A stretch of DNA of 64,000 nucleotides from CAYNRA01 sp046296415 (GCA_046296415.1 JBKBLN010000001.1:1457978-1521977); one strand, 5' to 3'; counted from the first letter of the stretch, positions 8,259-17,953 are shown. Notes: generated by a model not told the origin, from the letters alone. Numbers and translations: made by a program.

Positions 8259-9120
8259 AGTCTTTAATTAAATTCAGTAGGTATTGGCCATATCCACTTT
8301 TTACAAGTGGTTGTGCCGCAGCTCGCAACTCTTCTTGGGAGATGAATCCCATGCGGTAGGCTACTTCCTCAATGCAACCAATTTTCAACCCTTGTCGTTC
8401 TTCGATAACTTGGACAAATTGACCTGCCTGCATCAACGACGTGAAAGTTCCCGTATCCAGCCAAGCAGTTCCACGGTTCATTACCCCCACTTTTAGTTGA
8501 CCTCTTTCCAAATAGATGCGATTAATATCTGTGATTTCAAGTTCACCTCGGGGGGAAGGTTTGATTTGTTTTGCAATGCTCACCACTTGATTGTCATAGA
8601 AATACAAACCAGGAATGGCAAAATTCGATTTTGGGTTTTCAGGTTTTTCTTCCACGGAGATAGCCTGTAGTTGATCATCAAATTCGACAACCCCATAACG
8701 TTCAGGATCTTGAACTGGATAAGCAAAAACTATCCCTCCGGTAGGATTGGCACATGATTGAAGTAGTTTACTGAGACCACTGCCGTAAAAAATATTATCT
8801 CCCAGTACAAGGGCTACCGAATCATCCCCGATGAAAGACTCGCCAATTAAAAAAGCTTGGGCAAGGCCATCCGGACTTGGTTGTTCAGCATATTCGAATC
8901 GACACCCAATCCGAGTACCATCGCCTAATAATTTCTTAAAGTGCGGTAAGTCGTGGGGAGTAGAAATTATTAAAATTTCCCGAATACCTGCCAGCATTAA
9001 GATGGACAAGGGATAATAGATCATGGGTTTATCATAGACAGGCATCAGCTGTTTGGAAACCGCCAAAGTTAAGGGGTGTAGCCGGGTGCCACTACCCCCA
9101 GCCAGTATTATTCCTTTCAT
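8257..9120 (-). CDS. rfbA: Glucose-1-phosphate thymidylyltransferase
   Basis: 287 residues from ATG at 9120, the usual RmlA length. It joins dTTP and glucose 1-phosphate to give dTDP-glucose. The N-terminus has the nucleotidyltransferase signature GIILAGGSGTRLHPLT (residues 3-18), followed by KQLMPVYDKPMIYYPLS, and LVLGDNIFYG (about 105-114) with the catalytic Asp. Further upstream in-frame codons are an open extension into rfbB and are not part of the gene. It overlaps rfbB by four bases and lies in the galE-rfbB-rfbA operon; rfbC and rfbD are not in the window. Confidence 0.95.
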   Translation of the reverse strand: MKGIILAGGSGTRLHPLTLAVSKQLMPVYDKPMIYYPLSILMLAGIREILIISTPHDLPHFKKLLGDGTRIGCRFEYAEQPSPDGLAQAFLIGESFIGDDSVALVLGDNIFYGSGLSKLLQSCANPTGGIVFAYPVQDPERYGVVEFDDQLQAISVEEKPENPKSNFAIPGLYFYDNQVVSIAKQIKPSPRGELEITDINRIYLERGQLKVGVMNRGTAWLDTGTFTSLMQAGQFVQVIEERQGLKIGCIEEVAYRMGFISQEELRAAAQPLVKSGYGQYLLNLIKD

Positions 9121-10172
9121 ATCGAATACATTTTTTGGTAATAACTTTGATAATCCCCGCTGGTTACACGCTCTACCCAATCCCAGTTTGCTAAGTACCA
9201 ATCTACTGTGATGGCCAGGCCTTGTTCAAACGTGACGGAGGGTTCCCAGCCTAATTCTGTCATCAATTTTGTAGCATCGATGGCATAGCGTAAATCATGT
9301 CCGGCTCGGTCAGTAACATAGGTGATCAATTGTGCGGAGGTTCCTTCTGGTCTACCCAGTTTTTGGTCCATGACTTGGCACAATAAATGAACTAAATCTA
9401 TATTACGCCATTCGTTGTTACCCCCGATATTGTAGGTATCTCCAAGGGTACCTTGGTGGTAAATTTGGTCAATAGCCCGAGCATGATCAACAACGTAAAG
9501 CCAGTCCCGCACATTTTCACCTTTGCCATAAACAGGCAGGGGTTTATTGTTTTTGATATTATGGATCATGAGAGGGATCAACTTCTCAGGGAAGTGATTT
9601 GGCCCATAATTGTTGGAGCAATTGGATAAAACAACAGGTAAGCCATACGTACTGTGGTAAGCACGCACAAAATGGTCGGAACTAGCCTTTGAGGCCGAAT
9701 ACGGCGATCGAGGGTCGTATTTGGTAGTCTCCACAAAATACGTGCTGGGGTCGTGCAATTCTCCATACACCTCATCGGTTGAAATATGGTAAAATCTTTT
9801 CCCTTCAAATTGGCCATTCCATTGTTTCTTGGCTGCCTGAAGTAAATTAACTGTTCCGATGACGTTGGTCATGACAAAGGATAGGGGATCTGTAATTGAT
9901 CGATCGACGTGTGATTCGGCAGCCAAGTGAATTACTCCGTCAAAAGCATATTTTTCAAATAGCGCCTCTAAAAAAGGAAGGTCGGTAATATCTCCTTTTT
10001 CAAACGTATAGTTGGGTTTTTGGTCAATGTCTTGAATATTTTCCAGATTGCCGGCGTAGGTCAATTTATCTAGATTGACAATATGGTAATTGGGATATTG
10101 GGTGACAAATAGTCGAACCACATGTGAGCCGATAAATCCAGCTCCTCCAGTAATAAGAATTGTTTTGTTCAT
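9117..10172 (-). CDS. rfbB: dTDP-glucose 4,6-dehydratase
   Basis: 351 residues. An extended SDR that turns dTDP-glucose into dTDP-4-keto-6-deoxyglucose. Visible are the NAD motif TGGAGFIGSHVV (8-19), the HLAAESHVDRSI segment (about 83-94), the catalytic STDEVYG (Thr-Asp-Glu of the dehydratase, about 133-139), and YSASKASSD with the YxxxK pair (about 159-167). It is the middle gene of galE-rfbB-rfbA, 19 bases after galE. Lack of the later rhamnose genes means the final sugar is not certain. Confidence 0.95.
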   Translation of the reverse strand: MNKTILITGGAGFIGSHVVRLFVTQYPNYHIVNLDKLTYAGNLENIQDIDQKPNYTFEKGDITDLPFLEALFEKYAFDGVIHLAAESHVDRSITDPLSFVMTNVIGTVNLLQAAKKQWNGQFEGKRFYHISTDEVYGELHDPSTYFVETTKYDPRSPYSASKASSDHFVRAYHSTYGLPVVLSNCSNNYGPNHFPEKLIPLMIHNIKNNKPLPVYGKGENVRDWLYVVDHARAIDQIYHQGTLGDTYNIGGNNEWRNIDLVHLLCQVMDQKLGRPEGTSAQLITYVTDRAGHDLRYAIDATKLMTELGWEPSVTFEQGLAITVDWYLANWDWVERVTSGDYQSYYQKMYSI

Positions 10173-10191
10173 GTCGATTATATGAGAGAGG

Positions 10192-11214
10192 TTATGATTC
10201 TAAAACAGGCAGGTTTTGCTGCCAATTCCATGCATCTCGGAGGCAATCTTCCAGTGATTTTTCAGTTTTCCAACCCAAGTCTTTCGCTGCTTTGTCTACA
10301 TTCCCATAGATTTTTTCCACATCCCCCGGCCTCGGAGCTCCTATTTCATACGAAAGACGGAGTTGATTCACTTCTTCGAATGTCTTAACTAATTCTAGTA
10401 CAGAATTTCCTTTCCCTGTACCTAAATTGAATACCTCGTAGAGCGAAGTCTGGTTTTGGTTTTGAAGGTAAGCAAAAGCCGCCACATGGGCTTTAGCTAA
10501 ATCTACCACGTGTATAAAATCCCGAATGTTGGTTCCGTCTGGGGTTTGGTAGGTATCCCCAAAAATAGTGAGTTTGGACCGAATTCCAGCCGCGGTTTGG
10601 GTAATAAAAGGAACTAGATTGGAGGGTACTCCCTTGGGAAGTTCTCCAATAAGTCCAGAAGGGTGGGCACCTACTGGATTAAAATACCGTAGGGAAATGG
10701 CCTGTAGTGGCATTCCAGAATGGACCACATCCCGAATGATATCTTCGCAAATGGATTTGGTATTTCCATACGGGGAGGTTGCTGGTTTTCTTGGAGTATC
10801 CTCTGTTACAGGAATTTGATCTGGTTCTCCATACACTGTGCAAGAGGAAGAAAAGACAAAGGAAGGAATTCCTAAATCCAATAAAGTTTGAAGGAAGGTG
10901 ACAGTGCCTGCCACATTGTTTTGGTAATACTTCAAGGGCTTTTGAACGGACTCCCCAACGGCCTTATAGGCTGCAAAATGAATGACACCTTCAAAAGGGT
11001 ATTCTTGCGCTATTTTTTGAATGAGTGCAGAATCGGCGAAATCGCCCTGATAGAAAGGGAACTCTTGGCCTGTAATTTGCTTAATTCCCTCCAGCATAGA
11101 CTGTTGAGAATTGGATAAATTATCTAAAATAATGGGTGAATACCCTGCATGGTATAATTCCACCACTGTATGAGAGCCGATAAATCCAGCCCCTCCCGTT
11201 ACCAAAATATGCAT
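10192..11214 (-). CDS. galE: UDP-glucose 4-epimerase
   Basis: About 340 residues. It interconverts UDP-glucose and UDP-galactose, or the N-acetyl forms. The start chosen is ATG at 11214 (MHILVTGGAGFIGSH); an ATG two codons upstream (11220) is equally possible. Other motifs: VIHFAAYKAVGESV (about 80-93), SSSCTVYG (about 122-129), PYGNTKS with YxxxK (about 149-155), and SLRYFNPVGAHPSG. A TACCTTTG -7 box on the reverse strand (11241-11248) suggests the operon promoter. First gene of galE-rfbB-rfbA. Confidence 0.93.
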   Translation of the reverse strand: MHILVTGGAGFIGSHTVVELYHAGYSPIILDNLSNSQQSMLEGIKQITGQEFPFYQGDFADSALIQKIAQEYPFEGVIHFAAYKAVGESVQKPLKYYQNNVAGTVTFLQTLLDLGIPSFVFSSSCTVYGEPDQIPVTEDTPRKPATSPYGNTKSICEDIIRDVVHSGMPLQAISLRYFNPVGAHPSGLIGELPKGVPSNLVPFITQTAAGIRSKLTIFGDTYQTPDGTNIRDFIHVVDLAKAHVAAFAYLQNQNQTSLYEVFNLGTGKGNSVLELVKTFEEVNQLRLSYEIGAPRPGDVEKIYGNVDKAAKDLGWKTEKSLEDCLRDAWNWQQNLPVLES

Positions 11215-11240
11215 AGTCAATTATTGGATTGTCCGATAAA

Positions 11241-11248
11241 CAAAGGTA
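11241..11248 (-). promoter_or_regulatory. -7 box upstream of galE
   Basis: Reverse-strand TACCTTTG matches TAnnTTTG exactly and lies about 27 bases before the galE ATG. No convincing -33 TTTG is visible at the expected distance. Confidence 0.4.
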
Positions 11249-11315
11249 GAAATAATGTTTTAATTCGTACATTAGTATCTTGCGTTAACCACGTTAATTT
11301 TAATAAAATAGACCC

Positions 11316-12167
11316 ATGAATTTGGCCCCACAAGCTCTTGAAGCGCTCTTGAAACTTTGGGATGATCCTGATCCCGATATTCGACATGCGGTGGAAAATG
11401 AAATTAAACCTTTGTGTGAGGCAGGACATCCTCAATATAATGAATGGTTGCTTTTGCTTCAAACTAGTCAGTATCCCGCTTGGCGGCGTAAATTGATCAC
11501 CTGGACAGAGGCAGACATTCGGTTACCTGCCGAGGAGAGCCTTCAAAAATGGAAGGATAAAGGTGCAGTTGATTTGATGGAAGGGTGGTATTGGTTGTCT
11601 CAAACGATTTCAGGTGAAAAAACCCTGTCTGCGATCAAACATCAAATCAATGAATTATTTACTGAAATTTGGGTGGATTTGCGTGCAGGACTACATCCTA
11701 TTGATGAAATTGAAACTTTTAACCACACCTTTTTCGAAAAGCTTGCCTTTCAAGGAACTGCCCAATCCTATTATGCAGAAGCCAATTCCTTAATCGAAGA
11801 CGTGCTGCATACAAGAACCGGAAATCCTATTTCCTTGTGTGCAATGTATTTATTGATTGGACAGCGGGCTGGAATTCCTCTCAAAGGAGTAAATTTACCC
11901 AACATATTTGTTTTGATGTACGATTCGCCTTGGATGACATTTTATATTAACGTTTTCAATAAAGGCGAGATCTATACCCGAAAACAATTGGAAGCCTATG
12001 TGCAACAAATCGGGCTTCCTCTTGAAACTAGTTATTTTGAGCCCTGCACACCTTTGGATATGGTCCGTCGAATGGCTCGGAATTTATGCGTGGCCTACGA
12101 AAAAGAATCGGACCCCAATGCCTTTCTTTACATGGATAGAATTTTGAAGACCTTATCCATTCCCTAA
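11316..12167 (+). CDS. SirB1/transglutaminase-like protein
   Basis: 283 residues. The N-terminal third is HEAT-like (LEALLKLWDDPDPDIRHAVENEI). The middle holds the SirB1 signature: NSLIEDVLHTRTGNPISLCAMYLLIGQRAGIPLKGVNLPNIF (about 157-198), with the Cys of ISLCAMY at the position equivalent to the transglutaminase nucleophile. SirB1 domains are found in Gammaproteobacteria and, as stand-alone proteins, in Bacteroidota; their activity is unknown. It stands alone between a divergent galE and a terminator. Confidence 0.75.
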   Translation: MNLAPQALEALLKLWDDPDPDIRHAVENEIKPLCEAGHPQYNEWLLLLQTSQYPAWRRKLITWTEADIRLPAEESLQKWKDKGAVDLMEGWYWLSQTISGEKTLSAIKHQINELFTEIWVDLRAGLHPIDEIETFNHTFFEKLAFQGTAQSYYAEANSLIEDVLHTRTGNPISLCAMYLLIGQRAGIPLKGVNLPNIFVLMYDSPWMTFYINVFNKGEIYTRKQLEAYVQQIGLPLETSYFEPCTPLDMVRRMARNLCVAYEKESDPNAFLYMDRILKTLSIP

Positions 12168-12209
12168 ATAAAAGAATGCCGAGAGTCAGACCCTCGGCAT
12201 TCTTTTATT
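12167..12209 (+). terminator. Bidirectional terminator
   Basis: Perfect 17-bp stem AATAAAAGAATGCCGAG / CTCGGCATTCTTTTATT (12167-12183 and 12193-12209) between the convergent SirB1-like and M1 peptidase genes. Its first base is the last base of one stop codon and its right end overlaps the other stop. Confidence 0.85.
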
Positions 12210-14166
12210 AGTTTGCTGGCGGAGGCGTATACTTGGTAGGTCTCCACACGTTATTGTCTGTTTTAACGTCCGGGTAATGTCCATCTGGATCAATCGTCAC
12301 ACTCTCAATTGGGGATTTGGACGAATGGAAAAACTTCCAATCAGCACCTTTTTGCCAAATTTCCACAGGAAGTTGGACGCGGTCGACTTTCCCGTCCGTG
12401 TATTTGATGGCCAATTGTACCGGCATGGGTAACTTTTCGTAGGTTGCGAGTGTAATGATTGCACCTTGAGAAGGATCTTGATTGACATACTGCACGTCCT
12501 TGATTCCTTGATCAATTTTCCAATCCTCCATAAACCAACCTTTCCAAAACCAACTCAAGTCTTCACCAGCCGCATTTTCAATGGTTTTAAAGAAGTCGTA
12601 TGGAGTTGGATGTTTGTAGGCCCATCGATGGATATAGGTTTTAAAGGCATAATCAAATCGTTCTGGCCCAAGGATGACTTCACGTAGGAGTGTTAAGCCC
12701 ATGGAGGGTTTGTAGTAGGCAATAATGCCTAGGTTTCTGGGTGAGATAACATCCGGAATCGTCATGATGGGTTCTTTATCGTGAATGAATCCACTCATTT
12801 GTCGTGCACTCAATGGGCCGTAATACTCACCGTTATTAAAACTTTTTGTGGAATATTGGTTGATAAACGTATTAAAACCTTCATCCATCCAAGCAAACTT
12901 TCGCTCGTTGTTTCCTACGATCATAGGAAACCAAATATGGCCAAACTCATGGTCGGTTACTCCCCAAAGAGACTTGCCTTTGGCATCGTGTCCACAAAAA
13001 ACAATTCCCGGATATTCCATACCCGATACCACTCCCGCCACATTGATCGCATGGGGATACGGGTATTCTGTCAGGAATGTGGAGTAAAACTCAATGGAAG
13101 CTTTAACGTATTCCGTCGAACGCCCCCAGGCATCTGAACCTCCCACTTCCGCTGGGTATACTGATTGTGCCAAGGCTGTTTTTCCAGAAGGAAGTTGGAT
13201 TCGGGCTGCATCCCAAACAAAAGCATTGGAAGAGGACCAAGCCACATCCCGGGTTTGAAGACATTTGAATTTCCAAGTTAACCAATCCTTGGATTGAGGT
13301 CGACTGGTAGCTTTTCCAATTTCATCGGCCGATTGAATGAATACGGTTTTATCGGACTGTCGCGCCGCCGCCAAACGTTCGATTTGTTGAGCTGTCAAAA
13401 CTTCTTTTGGGTTGAGCAACTCGCCGGATCCTACCACCAAGTGGTCTTTCGGTACAGTAACATGGTATTCAATGTCGCCATATTCTAAATAAAATTCTCC
13501 GGCACCTAAATAGGGCAAAACATTCCAACCCTGGATATCATCATAAACACAAACCCTTGGAAACCATTGGGCTAGTTCATAAATCGTTCCATTTTTCGTG
13601 TCTAAACGGCCCATCCGGTCCGATCCATACCGTGGAATTTGGAAAGAAAACTGCATCGAAATGATAAGCTTTTCTCCCGATTTGAGCGGTTCAACCAATC
13701 GGAGTTGAAGGCGGGTATCCTCTTGGACAGACTTCGATAAGACAGATTTGGAAAGTTTGGTAGCCTTTACATCTGCTATCGAGTACCCTCCGGAAAAACC
13801 GGTATTTCCATAGCGACCACCCGATAGAGGAGTAGCCTTGCCCCCCCGCGACTCATTGTTAAATTGATTTTGATCCAATTGTAGCCAAATAAAATCCAGT
13901 GCATCTGGAGAGTTATTGGTGTACGTAATCGTCACTTGCCCAGTGACCTCATTTTTTTGAGGATCTAACATCGATTGAATGGTGTAATCCGCTCGGTTTT
14001 GCCAATACAACGGGCCCGGTTGGCCACTGGCGCTTCGGTAGGGATTGCCTGGTTGAAAAAAGGTGAGCGGAGCAAACGCTTCCCGGTGCGAATAGTGAGA
14101 AGTTTGTTGTGCCCACGATAGGGTGCTCATCAAAAAAAATAAAAGATAGATAGGGGCCTTTTTCAT
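12208..14166 (-). CDS. Secreted M1-family zinc metallopeptidase
   Basis: 652 residues with a Sec signal peptide (PIYLLFFLMSTLSWAQ, residues 5-20). It has the gluzincin motif HEFGH (in VTDHEFGHIWFP) and the third ligand Glu 18 residues later in DEGFNTF, and a substrate-binding GMEYPG just upstream, which matches the GxMEN position of M1 aminopeptidases. The C-terminal part (about 540-640) is beta-rich. It likely trims peptides in the periplasm or at the surface. Length is normal for this secreted Bacteroidota branch. Single-gene unit. Confidence 0.92.
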   Translation of the reverse strand: MKKAPIYLLFFLMSTLSWAQQTSHYSHREAFAPLTFFQPGNPYRSASGQPGPLYWQNRADYTIQSMLDPQKNEVTGQVTITYTNNSPDALDFIWLQLDQNQFNNESRGGKATPLSGGRYGNTGFSGGYSIADVKATKLSKSVLSKSVQEDTRLQLRLVEPLKSGEKLIISMQFSFQIPRYGSDRMGRLDTKNGTIYELAQWFPRVCVYDDIQGWNVLPYLGAGEFYLEYGDIEYHVTVPKDHLVVGSGELLNPKEVLTAQQIERLAAARQSDKTVFIQSADEIGKATSRPQSKDWLTWKFKCLQTRDVAWSSSNAFVWDAARIQLPSGKTALAQSVYPAEVGGSDAWGRSTEYVKASIEFYSTFLTEYPYPHAINVAGVVSGMEYPGIVFCGHDAKGKSLWGVTDHEFGHIWFPMIVGNNERKFAWMDEGFNTFINQYSTKSFNNGEYYGPLSARQMSGFIHDKEPIMTIPDVISPRNLGIIAYYKPSMGLTLLREVILGPERFDYAFKTYIHRWAYKHPTPYDFFKTIENAAGEDLSWFWKGWFMEDWKIDQGIKDVQYVNQDPSQGAIITLATYEKLPMPVQLAIKYTDGKVDRVQLPVEIWQKGADWKFFHSSKSPIESVTIDPDGHYPDVKTDNNVWRPTKYTPPPAN

Positions 14167-14272
14167 AAATTTAATTTAGATCAATCTGAAATAGTGTAAA
14201 CATTTCGGCTATCACACCAAAAATAAAGGTATTTCGCTAGGTTTGTTGCAAGAAAAACGACCAACGGTTGAA

Positions 14273-15007
14273 ATGATCGATCAATTAGCTCTTTTTTTAA
14301 TTTTAGCGTGCATTGCCGAAATAGCAGGCACCCTGACTGGATTCGGTTCGAGCATTCTTTTTGTCCCTCTTGCCACTTTATTTTTTGACTTTCAAACCGT
14401 TTTAGGAATCACCGCAGTATTTCATGTGATGTCAAATGTGGTAAAAATCCTATTGTTCTGGCGTGGAGTAGAATGGAAAATCGTAGTACAATTAGGTATA
14501 CCTGCAGTGCTATTCGTTTCCTTAGGGGCATACATGACTCAATGGTGGTCACCGGAATTTTTAACGTTGGTAATGCATATATCCTTAGGAACTTTGGCTT
14601 TTCTGCTGTATCGTTTCCCGACCTTCCGTTGGCCAACTACACCTTTTTATTTAGGATTATCAGGAGTTATCTCGGGTGGGCTGGCCGGACTGACTGGCTC
14701 AGGGGGAGCCGTTCGGGGTTTGGCATTAGCGGCGCTACATCTAAGTAAACATGCCTACATTTCCACTTCTGCATGGATTGACCTTGGGGTTGACTTAAGT
14801 AGGGCTCTAATCTACACCCAACATGGGTATTTTAAATCCGAACACCTGGTGTATTTGCCCGGATTATTGGTCGCCAGCGTCCTTGGATCTTGGCTTGGTA
14901 AAAAAGGGTTGAATTTTATTTCTGAAAATGTCTTCCGAGGTTTGGTCCTTGCTGCAGTGACCTTAAGTGCCGCAATTCAGATTTATACGTATTTTAGTGC
15001 ACGGTAA
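14273..15007 (+). CDS. TSUP-family (TauE/SafE-like) membrane transporter
   Basis: 244 residues, about eight hydrophobic segments. The two half-repeats show the family glycine motifs: GTLTGFGSSILFVPLATL (about 18-35) and GGLAGLTGSGGAVRGLAL (about 132-149). These proteins export sulfite, sulfonates or related anions. The start is ATG at 14273; a TTG-initiated extension of ten codons is possible but less likely. The gene is 75 bases before trxB, with no obvious functional tie. Confidence 0.85.
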   Translation: MIDQLALFLILACIAEIAGTLTGFGSSILFVPLATLFFDFQTVLGITAVFHVMSNVVKILLFWRGVEWKIVVQLGIPAVLFVSLGAYMTQWWSPEFLTLVMHISLGTLAFLLYRFPTFRWPTTPFYLGLSGVISGGLAGLTGSGGAVRGLALAALHLSKHAYISTSAWIDLGVDLSRALIYTQHGYFKSEHLVYLPGLLVASVLGSWLGKKGLNFISENVFRGLVLAAVTLSAAIQIYTYFSAR

Positions 15008-15082
15008 GCTTGGCATTCCCAGCCAAATCGACGAACTTTGTTTTTATTTCCCCTGTTTTGAAAGGGAAAAGTGCTAAAATTC

Positions 15083-16018
15083 ATGACAACAGAAAAAGTT
15101 AAAATCCTTATTTTAGGTTCAGGTCCCGCGGGATACACAGCCGCCATTTATGCAGCTCGAGCTGGTCTCTCACCCGTAATGTACCAAGGTTCTCAGCCGG
15201 GTGGACAGCTGACCATCACCAACGACGTCGAGAATTTCCCCGGCTATCCCGATGGGGTTCAAGGACCTGCCATGATGGAGGATTTGAAAAAGCAAGCCGA
15301 GCGATTTGGGACCGATATTCGGTATGGTATGGCTACGAAAGTTGATTTTTCAACGCCATTGGCCCATCGGGTTTGGATCGATGAAATGCATGAAATTGAA
15401 GCTCATGCGGTGATCATCTCAACGGGGGCCTCCGCCAAGTGGTTGGGTTTGCCGTCTGAATCCAAATTGAACGGTTTGGGGGTTTCTGCTTGTGCCGTAT
15501 GCGATGGATTTTTCTTCCGTGGCCAAGATGTCATCATTGTGGGAGCCGGAGATACTGCCTGCGAAGAGGCCCACTACCTATCCAAATTGGCAAAAAATGT
15601 GACTATGTTGGTTCGGAAAGGTGAATTCCGTGCCAGTCAAATTATGCAAAAACGTGTACTATCCACTCCCAACATTCGAGTTCTGTTCAATACAGAAACA
15701 TTGGAAGTGTTAGGGGAAGAGGGTGTTACGGGCGCTCGGGTAAAAAATAATGTCACGGGTGAAATAACCGATATACCAGCGACAGGATTTTTTGTAGCGA
15801 TAGGACATAAACCCAATACAGAGATTTTTTCATCGTTTTTAGAATTAGATGAAGCTGGGTATATCATCACAGAAAAAGGCTCTACACGCACAAATGTACC
15901 GGGAGTTTTTGCTAGTGGAGATGCACAAGACAAAATCTATCGGCAGGCTATTACCGCAGCCGGTACAGGATGTATGGCCGCTTTGGATGCCGAACGCTAC
16001 CTAGCCGAGCAAGAGTAA
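15083..16018 (+). CDS. trxB: Thioredoxin-disulfide reductase
   Basis: 311 residues, usual TrxB length. FAD motif ILGSGPAGYTAAIYAARAGL (about 10-29), redox-active CAVC in SACAVCDGFF (about 138-147), NADPH motif GAGDTACEEA (about 160-169) and the C-terminal FAD motif GVFASGDAQD (about 276-285). It reduces thioredoxin with NADPH in the cytoplasm. The start is ATG at 15083 (MTTEKVKIL); a GTG four codons upstream is also in frame. bshB1 1.2 kb downstream suggests a loose thiol-redox neighbourhood. Confidence 0.95.
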   Translation: MTTEKVKILILGSGPAGYTAAIYAARAGLSPVMYQGSQPGGQLTITNDVENFPGYPDGVQGPAMMEDLKKQAERFGTDIRYGMATKVDFSTPLAHRVWIDEMHEIEAHAVIISTGASAKWLGLPSESKLNGLGVSACAVCDGFFFRGQDVIIVGAGDTACEEAHYLSKLAKNVTMLVRKGEFRASQIMQKRVLSTPNIRVLFNTETLEVLGEEGVTGARVKNNVTGEITDIPATGFFVAIGHKPNTEIFSSFLELDEAGYIITEKGSTRTNVPGVFASGDAQDKIYRQAITAAGTGCMAALDAERYLAEQE

Positions 16019-16046
16019 ATGATCGATTGAAAAAAGAAGAAATGAT

Positions 16047-17222
16047 ATGAAGTACGGAAAGAACCTAATTTTGATGGCATGGGCTTTGTTGTTTTTCGGA
16101 GGTTCGTTACCCCTGGTTGGCCAACGCGAAAAGGGGAAGGTAATCAAAACACCTAAAATTAATTCCTCTACTCCCAAGACAGATGCTTCTACTCCTGCCT
16201 CAAAAGAGTCCTTTCCGTTTACTTTTGAAGAAGAGACACAAGTTCGATTTCTTGATTCGTATCACGCCAATAAAAAACCCGCAGCAACATCCTCCTCAGG
16301 TTCGGCCATTTCAAATGGCAAAGGGATTCAATTGATTCCCATCGACCCCTTAAAAGAGGTAAATCGGACCATACAAGATGACACCTCCTCTCTAGACGAA
16401 GGGGAAATTCAAATTGTAGAAATTGAAGAAGAAGCCACTTTTCCAGGGAGTGAGGAGTTAATTAAAATTGCGAGTTATTATTCTGTTTGGGATACTCGTC
16501 GGGTAAATCCGTATGGTATTGATCCCAAAGAATTTGATGATGTTATTCCAATACAATTATACGATGTAACTCAAAATCGGCTTTGGGCCTCGCCAATGGA
16601 TAACATCCGGTTGACATCTCAATTTGGTTGGCGGTGGCGACGCTGGCATACAGGTACCGACATGGGCCTAACTACTGGAGATCCGATTTATGCTGCCTTT
16701 GATGGCATTGTCCGGATCGCCACTGTCGTAGGGGCCTACGGGCGCTGTGTCGTTCTACGTCATTACAACGGGTTAGAAACCTTATATGGGCATTTGTCCA
16801 AAATCAACTTTACAACCAACACATTAGTTAAAGCGGGCGATGTGATTGGGCTAGGAGGGAGCACCGGCCGAAGTACCGGCCCCCACCTCCATTTCGAAAC
16901 TCGGTACGAGGGAAATCCCTTTAATACAGAAAATATATTTAACTATTCTTCAGGAAAGGCCGAGATCAGATCCCAAGAGTTTGTTATTACCTCCAAACTC
17001 TTTGATTACCTACGAGGGGGGTCCTCCAAAATCGACTTCGAATACGAAGAGGAGGAACGTCCTGTCAATACCGTTCAAAAAGTATGGATAAAAGTTAAGT
17101 CAGGTGATACGTTGTATAAAATTGCGTCACGAAACCATACCACGATTTCTGAAATTTGCCGCCTAAACAAAATTCGTTCTTCAACTAAAATTATCCCAGG
17201 GATGCGTTTGCGCATCAAGTAG
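16047..17222 (+). CDS. Secreted M23 peptidase with C-terminal LysM domain
   Basis: 391 residues. Signal peptide (NLILMAWALLFFGGSLPLVG, 5-24), then a low-complexity Ser/Thr/Lys stretch, then an M23 (LytM) domain at about 185-300 with zinc ligands in HTGTDM (HxxxD) and GPHLHFE (HxH). A LysM repeat lies at about 348-391 (VKSGDTLYKIASRN...ICRLNKI...GMRLRIK). It likely cleaves peptidoglycan cross-bridges or acts as a divisome activator. All metal ligands are present, so it should be catalytically active. Stop at 17222; nine bases separate it from bshB1. Confidence 0.9.
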   Translation: MKYGKNLILMAWALLFFGGSLPLVGQREKGKVIKTPKINSSTPKTDASTPASKESFPFTFEEETQVRFLDSYHANKKPAATSSSGSAISNGKGIQLIPIDPLKEVNRTIQDDTSSLDEGEIQIVEIEEEATFPGSEELIKIASYYSVWDTRRVNPYGIDPKEFDDVIPIQLYDVTQNRLWASPMDNIRLTSQFGWRWRRWHTGTDMGLTTGDPIYAAFDGIVRIATVVGAYGRCVVLRHYNGLETLYGHLSKINFTTNTLVKAGDVIGLGGSTGRSTGPHLHFETRYEGNPFNTENIFNYSSGKAEIRSQEFVITSKLFDYLRGGSSKIDFEYEEEERPVNTVQKVWIKVKSGDTLYKIASRNHTTISEICRLNKIRSSTKIIPGMRLRIK

Positions 17223-17230
17223 GTTATTGT

Positions 17231-17953
17231 ATGAAATTAGATATACTTGTCATGGCCGTCCATCCGGATGACGCCGAACTAAGCTGTGCTGGAACAATAG
17301 CCGCCCATATACAGGCAGGAAAAAAAGTCGGTATTGTTGATTTTACCCGAGGGGAACTAGGAACTCGTGGTACTCCCGAAATCCGCCTGGCAGAGTCAGA
17401 AGAAGCTACTCGAATTTTGGGACTTCATGCCCGGGAGAACCTAGGTTTTCGGGATGGATTTTCAGTAAATGATGAAGCTCATCAAAAAATACTCATGGAG
17501 GTAATTCGACGGTATCAGCCAGACATTGTATTAGCCAATGCCATCGAGGACCGCCACCCAGATCATGGACGTGCCGCCAAACTTGCCATTGAGGCATGCT
17601 TTTACGCCGGACTTCGAATGGTTGAAACGACGGATAAACATACTGGATTACTCCAAAGTCCCTGGCGTCCGAATGCCGTTTATCATTATATTCAAGATCG
17701 GTACCTAGAACCCGATTTTGTATTTGATATCACCCCTTTTTGGGAAGTTAAGGACATGGCCGTTCGCGCTTTTAAAAGTCAATTCTATAATCCTGGTAGT
17801 AAAGATCCTGAAAGCTATTTGTCTTCTCCAGAATTTTTACAATTTGTGGAAGCAAGAGCACGGGATATGGGACATAAAATTGGGGTTACATTTGGGGAAG
17901 GATTTACCATGTCGCGCCCGCCTGGTGTTCGTGATTTATTTGCAATTATTTGA
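17231..17953 (+). CDS. bshB1: Bacillithiol biosynthesis deacetylase BshB1
   Basis: 240 residues. A LmbE/PIG-L-type zinc deacetylase that removes acetate from GlcNAc-malate, the second step of bacillithiol synthesis. The zinc motif AVHPDDAEL (9-17) and the downstream DRHPDHGRAAKLA (about 103-115, HxxH) are intact; FTRGELGTRGTPEIR is typical of BshB1. bshA and bshC are not in the window. Convergent with the GT2 gene. Confidence 0.92.
   Translation: MKLDILVMAVHPDDAELSCAGTIAAHIQAGKKVGIVDFTRGELGTRGTPEIRLAESEEATRILGLHARENLGFRDGFSVNDEAHQKILMEVIRRYQPDIVLANAIEDRHPDHGRAAKLAIEACFYAGLRMVETTDKHTGLLQSPWRPNAVYHYIQDRYLEPDFVFDITPFWEVKDMAVRAFKSQFYNPGSKDPESYLSSPEFLQFVEARARDMGHKIGVTFGEGFTMSRPPGVRDLFAII

Noticed and set aside
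12781..13137. 118-codon open frame on + inside the M1 peptidase gene
   Set aside because: Shadow frame opposite conserved catalytic residues of the peptidase.
14243..14272. TTG-initiated N-terminal extension of the TSUP transporter
   Set aside because: The ten added residues are polar and not part of the family; ATG at 14273 begins right before the first membrane helix.
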